33,308 nucleotides of DNA from Aigarchaeota archaeon (lineage in GTDB: Archaea > Thermoproteota > Nitrososphaeria_A > Caldarchaeales > Wolframiiraptoraceae), in NCBI GenBank assembly GCA_025058515.1, contig JANXDW010000013.1:1-33308 (forward strand), read 5' to 3'. Below the pieces are notes generated by a model that made no database searches, was not told where the DNA came from, and saw nothing but the letters and a program-made list of their open reading frames with translations. Below are positions 31,467 to 33,308 of this stretch, in pieces. Every line of letters begins with the position of its first letter. The stretch's first letter is position 1. The translations under genes were made by a program, and so were the position numbers.

Positions 31467-32226
31467 CCAAGTATACTTCTATTACTCTTGAGTTCTTCTC
31501 AACCTCACTGGGGAGACCCTCAAATATTACGCTACCACGGTCCATAACGTATACATAATCGGCAAATGGTAAAGCAATATCTATCCTATGCTCTATGAGG
31601 AGAAAGGTTACACCCCAAGTCTCCTTGATGTTCTTAACGTAGCTGAGGATGTCTCCAGCATATGCTGGGTCTACACCTCCGATCGGCTCATCTAAAGCGA
31701 TAAGCTTAGCGCCAGTAGCTAGTGCTCTAGCGACTTCAAGCATCTTAAGCTGTGCACCTCCAAGCTTGAATGCCTCGTAGTACCATGCATCTTCCAAGCC
31801 GACCTTTCCAAGTATCTTGAATGCTCTTTCAATATTCTCTTCTTCTTGCTTCAACCACATTGTTCTAAATGGAGCTTTAAGAGGATTCTCAGCATCGTTC
31901 TTTAGAGCAGCCAATACGTTCTCTAAGACTGTAAGCTTTAGAAATGGAGAAGGTATCTGGAAGGTTCTAACAAAGCCTTCTCTATAGATTTTATGAGAAG
32001 GCCATCCTGTAATATCTTTACCGAGAAAATATATTTTACCTGAGTCAGGTTTTAGAACGCCTGTGCATAGATTTACAAGTGTAGTCTTACCTGCACCATT
32101 AGGTCCGATAAGCATAGTTATAGTCTTCTCTCTTACCCCTATATTTACACTGTTAACTGCAGCTAACCCTCCAAAGAACTTGCTTAAACTCTCTGTCCAG
32201 AGAATGCGTTTATCCAATTCTCCCAA
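31462..32226 (-). CDS. livG: Branched-chain amino-acid type ABC ATPase LivG
   Basis: First ATPase of the Liv-type importer. Motifs are Walker A GPNGAGKTT, the LivG-specific GFVRTFQIPSPF region with the Q-loop, Walker B LIALDEPIGGVDP and the switch His in LIEHRID. The signature is altered to KLGGAQLKMLEVARAL, where most members have LSGGQQ. The protein has 254 residues. The start is a TTG at 32226, with GGTGA 6 nt upstream; no ATG is available before the conserved N-terminus LWTESLSKFFGGLAAVN. It lies between the binding protein and LivF on the same strand. No LivH/LivM permease genes are in the window; they may lie upstream of the binding protein gene. Confidence 0.93.
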   Translation of the reverse strand: MGELDKRILWTESLSKFFGGLAAVNSVNIGVREKTITMLIGPNGAGKTTLVNLCTGVLKPDSGKIYFLGKDITGWPSHKIYREGFVRTFQIPSPFLKLTVLENVLAALKNDAENPLKAPFRTMWLKQEEENIERAFKILGKVGLEDAWYYEAFKLGGAQLKMLEVARALATGAKLIALDEPIGGVDPAYAGDILSYVKNIKETWGVTFLLIEHRIDIALPFADYVYVMDRGSVIFEGLPSEVEKNSRVIEVYLG

Positions 32227-32299
32227 AATCCTTCACCAAAAGTAAAAAAATAGGAATTTAAAAATTTATTCATAGTTTATGTGATCTCTTCAACCTCAT

Positions 32300-33308
32300 C
32301 TACTTTGTAGCTTCTAACCACCAATCAGCCCATTCTACTTTATCGATTGCGCCACGCCATGTTCCTGCAATACGCCAATCATAGGTGCCATCAACACGCC
32401 ATGGAATCCACAATTCGTAATCTGCATATGCTCTATCTCCAGCTTTATCAAGCTCGATGAAGCCTGAAGCACCTATATACCTCTTCACAACTTCAGGTAA
32501 AATATCTCTGACAGCTTTTGAATCATATTTATCCACTAGGTCTAGAGCAATAGCTAGAGTCCATAATTGGTCATAAGAGTTGTACGCATATGGCTCTGGA
32601 TCTCTACCGAGTTTCTCTCTAACAGCATTCTTTACCTTTTCTGTATGTGGTGCAACACCAAGTGTAGCAATTGGATTAAGGAACTGGATCTTCATACAGA
32701 ATTCTGCTAGTTCTCTTTCTTTAACTAAACCGCTGACGCCGGCAGTCCCATCGGATCCAATCCATTTTACTTCAGCAAGTATCGGGTATGCTTTTGCTGC
32801 AGTGATAAATGCTATCATCTCCTCGAACCCTATAGCATCGATACCTACTTTGTCTTTACCGTACTTTCCTACGAGGTCAGTTACCAGACTTGCTAATTTC
32901 GCTGCTTCAGCCGAGAACTCCTTTGCAGCTGGATCATATCTAACTCCTTCTATAACTTCACCCGCTTCTCCTGTCTTCTTTAGAATATTTGAGAATGCTT
33001 CTCGTGTAGCACGCGCTAAACCATCGCCCCAAGTATCTCCTCGCCAAACTTGTACTAGATATCTTATCCCTTGTTCGTATGCTACCCTAGCTGCTGCTGG
33101 TCCTTGTATTAGGTCAGTTGCTACATAACGGTATACCCAGTCGCCTTCAATTGCTAGGGCAGGACTGGTTGAAGATTGTGAGATAACAAGTATCTGGTTT
33201 GCATCTGCGTACGACTTGATCTCACTGACTTCTGCACTACTCATTGGACCGATAATAAACTTGATCCCTTTTCCATGTAGCGTCATCAGCTTATCTAGCG
33301 CTGTCTTC
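32300..33308 (-). CDS. Branched-chain amino-acid/amide type ABC substrate-binding protein (5' end outside window)
   Basis: Extracellular receptor of the Liv-type importer; about 335 C-terminal residues are visible and the frame is still open at the window edge. Family features of the Peripla_BP_6 type are seen: FIIGPMSSAEVSEIKSYAD, LVISQSSTSPAL, WVYRYVATDLIQGPAAARVAYEQGI, then DPEPYAYNSYDQLWTLAIALD and ASGFIELDKAGDRAYADYELW near the end. The N-terminal signal and the first strand are beyond 33308. It lies 73 bp upstream of livG on the same strand, the usual order. The substrate (branched-chain amino acid, amide, urea or other) cannot be decided. Confidence 0.92.
   Translation of the reverse strand, partial: KTALDKLMTLHGKGIKFIIGPMSSAEVSEIKSYADANQILVISQSSTSPALAIEGDWVYRYVATDLIQGPAAARVAYEQGIRYLVQVWRGDTWGDGLARATREAFSNILKKTGEAGEVIEGVRYDPAAKEFSAEAAKLASLVTDLVGKYGKDKVGIDAIGFEEMIAFITAAKAYPILAEVKWIGSDGTAGVSGLVKERELAEFCMKIQFLNPIATLGVAPHTEKVKNAVREKLGRDPEPYAYNSYDQLWTLAIALDLVDKYDSKAVRDILPEVVKRYIGASGFIELDKAGDRAYADYELWIPWRVDGTYDWRIAGTWRGAIDKVEWADWWLEATK

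Noticed and set aside
32580-33128. A 182-residue open frame on the plus strand
   Set aside because: It lies inside the Liv-type binding protein gene, which has strong family features on the minus strand. This frame has no family resemblance.

Overview
This 33.3 kb window is AT-rich DNA from an archaeon. The evidence is a set of archaeal or archaeal-eukaryotic genes: aIF2 gamma, ribosomal proteins S28e, L24e, L7Ae, L35Ae and S4, an Rpo12-like RNA polymerase zinc ribbon, an ATP-dependent DNA ligase, a GlnRS-like archaeal GluRS, archaeal AsnRS, TYW1, MEMO, type 2 IPP isomerase and CofE (coenzyme F420). Many genes start a few bases after a TATA-like box (leaderless). Others use a GGAGG or GGTGA Shine-Dalgarno about 6 nt before the start. 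The aIF2 gamma sequence and the gene set suggest the TACK/Thermoproteota side of the archaea; the exact lineage cannot be fixed from this window. I saw no rRNA, tRNA, CRISPR array or insertion sequence.

Layout. 1-292: the C-terminal end of a saccharopine dehydrogenase family protein. 352-3335: a polar amino-acid ABC transporter operon (binding protein, permease, ATPase, permease), whose last stop codon abuts that of a convergent Mrp/NBP35 Fe-S carrier (3336-4412). 4413-4818: a long gene-poor gap. 4819-6119: an unknown basic protein translationally coupled to a D-glycerate dehydrogenase/glyoxylate reductase-like enzyme. 6288-9697: an IMPase/FBPase-like phosphatase, TYW1, a convergent HIT protein, and the molybdopterin pair MoaC-MoaB. 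9750-10642: S4 standing alone and a small conserved protein. 10688-12973: a large membrane-anchored surface protein with tandem beta repeats. 13033-20463: an information-processing and isoprenoid block (PIN protein, aIF2 gamma, NDK, IPP isomerase, MEMO, S28e, L24e, GluRS, L7Ae, Rpo12-like). 20664-25253: DNA ligase, L35Ae, a four-TM protein, a tiny histone-H1-like lysine-rich protein, a stand-alone tRNA-binding domain and AsnRS. 25426-28750: a HemK/Mtq2-like methyltransferase, an APC transporter with a regulatory tail, a stand-alone Lrp ligand-sensing (RAM) domain, a UspA-like protein, and convergent to them a 42-residue ultra-acidic repeat protein. 29009-33308: a PD-(D/E)XK nuclease, CofE, a small membrane ORF, and a branched-chain amino-acid type ABC system (LivF, LivG, binding protein).

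Three points stand out. Two tiny genes of extreme composition, one lysine-rich and H1-like (23268-23423) and one almost all Glu with a WEEEF repeat (28622-28750), would be missed by usual length cut-offs. livF has an intact N-terminus including its Walker A motif but no ATG, GTG or TTG start; its best start is an ACG placed exactly 6 nt after a GGTGA that overlaps the livG stop. The APC-RAM-USP cassette looks like an amino-acid transporter with its own sensory and regulatory subunits.
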